Source: Metridium senile
Taxonomy: Eukaryota > Cnidaria > Anthozoa > Actiniaria > Metridiidae
Reading direction: 5' to 3'
DNA length: 64,000 nt
NCBI GenBank assembly: GCA_949775045.1
Contig: OX459098.1
Span: 14,386,207-14,450,206, forward strand
Shown: positions 61,846 through 64,000 of the stretch, in pieces
Layout of the letters: each line of letters starts with the position of its first letter
Numbering within the stretch: position 1 is the first letter of the stretch
Notes under the pieces: model-generated
What the model was told of the DNA's origin: nothing
The model's database searches: none
What the model saw: only the letters and a program-made list of their open reading frames with translations
Position numbers and translations under genes: made by a program

Positions 61846-64000
61846 AGAGAGACCAAGTATAAATATGAAGCAGGAAAACTAATAATTAAAAATAGCTTTA
61901 ACATTTTCTCTATCTTTAAGCTAGACGAAAGGCTTAGAGATTTGTTTCTAACAAAGAGAGTTCTAACCAAAACCAGCCCAACAAGAAGATTATTTTCCTA
62001 ATGTTATTTCGGTGACCTTGCTGTCAGTTGAAATCCTTTAATCTTCTTATACAATCCTTGAGCAAGTAGCTATGTTTGCAGTATCTAATTGCTTTCTCAA
62101 TGGCTGCCAAAATTGGATAGTATAGACTTGGCAGGGAAAAAAGAGCAACTAGAATGCAGCATAAATAATCTTTTCAGAGTAATTAAGACACAAAAAGATT
62201 ACTTATATTTAATATAATTGATGTTTGAAGCTATTTTCAAGCATTAAGGGTGAATTTTATTTGTAAAACAGAATAGAATTTTAATTTTTCAAGTTCATCA
62301 TTATATTTTCAATTTGACTAGGTGCAGGAAGATATGTTTTTAGGACAGAAACTGAAAAACAGAACGGGAACACTACTCAATTATATATTCTCTGTTGCTC
62401 AGTCTAATTAGCTTTTACTGTAAGTAAATAATTAGTCAAAGAGTAGAGGAGTTAAACCTTGTGGCATTTCTATTGTTTGTAGATGTTTGCAATACTTGGC
62501 TTAACGCAGGATAAAATAAAAAAAGGTTGTATATCATTATAGCAGCAAATGTAACCTTTAAATATATTTTTAGTTTAAATTGTACATTTTTATTCAATGT
62601 TATTATGTATTTTATTCACATTTTTGTACATTTTTATTCAACATTATAATAAATAACATTACAAATTTTATTCTATTACCCAAGGCATGTCTTTTATATG
62701 AATAATTGACCTTGTAGTTTTTGAATTATTTTTTTCTATTTGATTGTTTGTTTTTTTCCTTTTTATATTTTACTCACTTTTTATCTAATATATGTTTTGA
62801 TATAAATGATAAGTATAATAATATGAGAACAACAGTTCCCTGAGCAACTGAAAGATTACAAAGAAACAAGGTTTCAATTGATAAAAAAACTAAAGCTCAC
62901 ATTTTAATTGCTATTTATCTTTTCAAATTTTTCACTTTTGACTTTTATTGTCATTTGGTGTTTTTTTTTTTTATTTAAAAAAATGTGAAGGATTAACCAT
63001 TATTGTTAAAAATAAAATTGAAGTATTTTTAAACATTTTTTTCTTAAACTTTAGCTTACATGCTAATAGCTATTCATAAGTTTTTCACTTTTGAATTTTA
63101 TTACATTTGTGTTTTTTCATAAGAAAAAAAAGTGAAGGAATAATCATTATTGTTAAAAATAAAATTGAAGTATTTTTAATTTTTTTTTTATTTCAGTATT
63201 ATTATCTATTTTTCATCAACTTTTTGATTTTTTAACTTCATTGTAAAATTATTATTATTAAGGATTAATATGAGCGTGTTTATACAGCCAATATTTATTT
63301 TGAAATAAGGTTAACACATTCATTTTGCTAAATTATCATAAATATTGTGTTTGAATTGAACATTTCTATCCCTCAATATGTCATTTTAACAAATTCAATT
63401 GAAATTAAACTTTAAACCACAATTTACTACAATTTGATTTGACTCTAGAGGAAAAAATAAGTCTTAATAGCAAACATATCTAGTTCTAAGCAAATAAACA
63501 GCGATATTTAAACACGAATTTTCAGAGAACATTGTTTATCAATTTTGTTCGGTTGAAAGACAAAGAATTCATTAACTTGCAAATACAGAAGTTGTTTTTC
63601 ATATTTTTAAGAAAAGAAATTAAAAAAATATGTACTTTGACTTTAAACTATTAAGACAAAGAGGCACTAAATCAACCTTTTGTGGTATTCAGTAAATATG
63701 TTCCTTCTTGGGTTTTAAAATATTACAAATATCCAGAGAAAACAAGAAGGAAAAAACATGTAATATTTCATACAACGAATATATCAATTAAATATTCAAT
63801 CCAAAATAGTTCTGAATAGATGTTTTTTTATCTTAACAAAAATTCAAAATATCAATTGAAAATAAAACCTTGAAATATAAACTATGTACCATTTTGTACA
63901 GAAAAGATATCTATTAAATATTCAATCCAAAATGATTCAAAATCACAATTACAAGTTCAAATAGAACAAAAATCCCACATTTCCACCCACACACTTTTAC
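61846..64000. other. AT-rich intergenic DNA
   Basis: Strongly AT-rich with T and A runs. A direct duplication is visible: AACCATTATTGTTAAAAATA with flanks at about 62930-63030 recurs diverged at 63080-63180. No gene or RNA was recognised. Confidence 0.5.

Overview
This is nuclear DNA of a multicellular animal. It has spliced genes with GT-AG introns, AT-rich non-coding sequence and a dense load of short fold-back DNA transposons. The combination of a HEPN-NACHT gene, the repertoire of miniature inverted-repeat elements and the retroelement tail carrying GACGAAGGGCTAAACCTCGA suggests a cnidarian, probably an anthozoan. That placement is inference, because no marker gene in the window fixes the taxon.

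Three protein-coding genes can be reconstructed. (1) 808-6972, plus strand: a complete KAT5/Tip60 MYST acetyltransferase in 10 exons, 447 aa. (2) 11082-14459, minus strand: a single-exon 1125-aa HEPN-NACHT-(beta-propeller-like) STAND NTPase with intact RNase-like, Walker A and Walker B motifs. (3) 16946-48572, plus strand: a complete NXF1/TAP mRNA export receptor in 24 exons, 683 aa, spread over 31.6 kb because its introns are filled with repeats. The HEPN-NACHT gene and NXF1 are divergent (head to head). A candidate 5' UTR exon of the former ends about 460 bp from the NXF1 start codon, so they may share a promoter region. I found no convincing gene from 48.6 kb to the end.

The rest is repeats: TA-flanked Tc1/mariner-type MITEs, several nested insertions with visible target duplications, a 3.8-kb TTAA-flanked element with 1.2-kb near-identical inverted arms, a 98-bp satellite of about 27 units inside NXF1 intron 15 with dispersed single units elsewhere, several other minisatellites, (GAT)n tracts, long G/C homopolymers, tRNA-derived SINE pieces, and the wreck of a LINE reverse transcriptase.

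The most unusual feature is in NXF1. At four separate exons (2, 4, 5 and 9) a tandem array has copied the exon-intron junction itself, so that pseudo-5' or pseudo-3' splice sites, some with in-frame exon sequence attached, sit next to the genuine site. The last intron also ends in an expanded pyrimidine-rich repeat. All exon phases across the gene still join correctly, so the gene looks functional despite these decoys.
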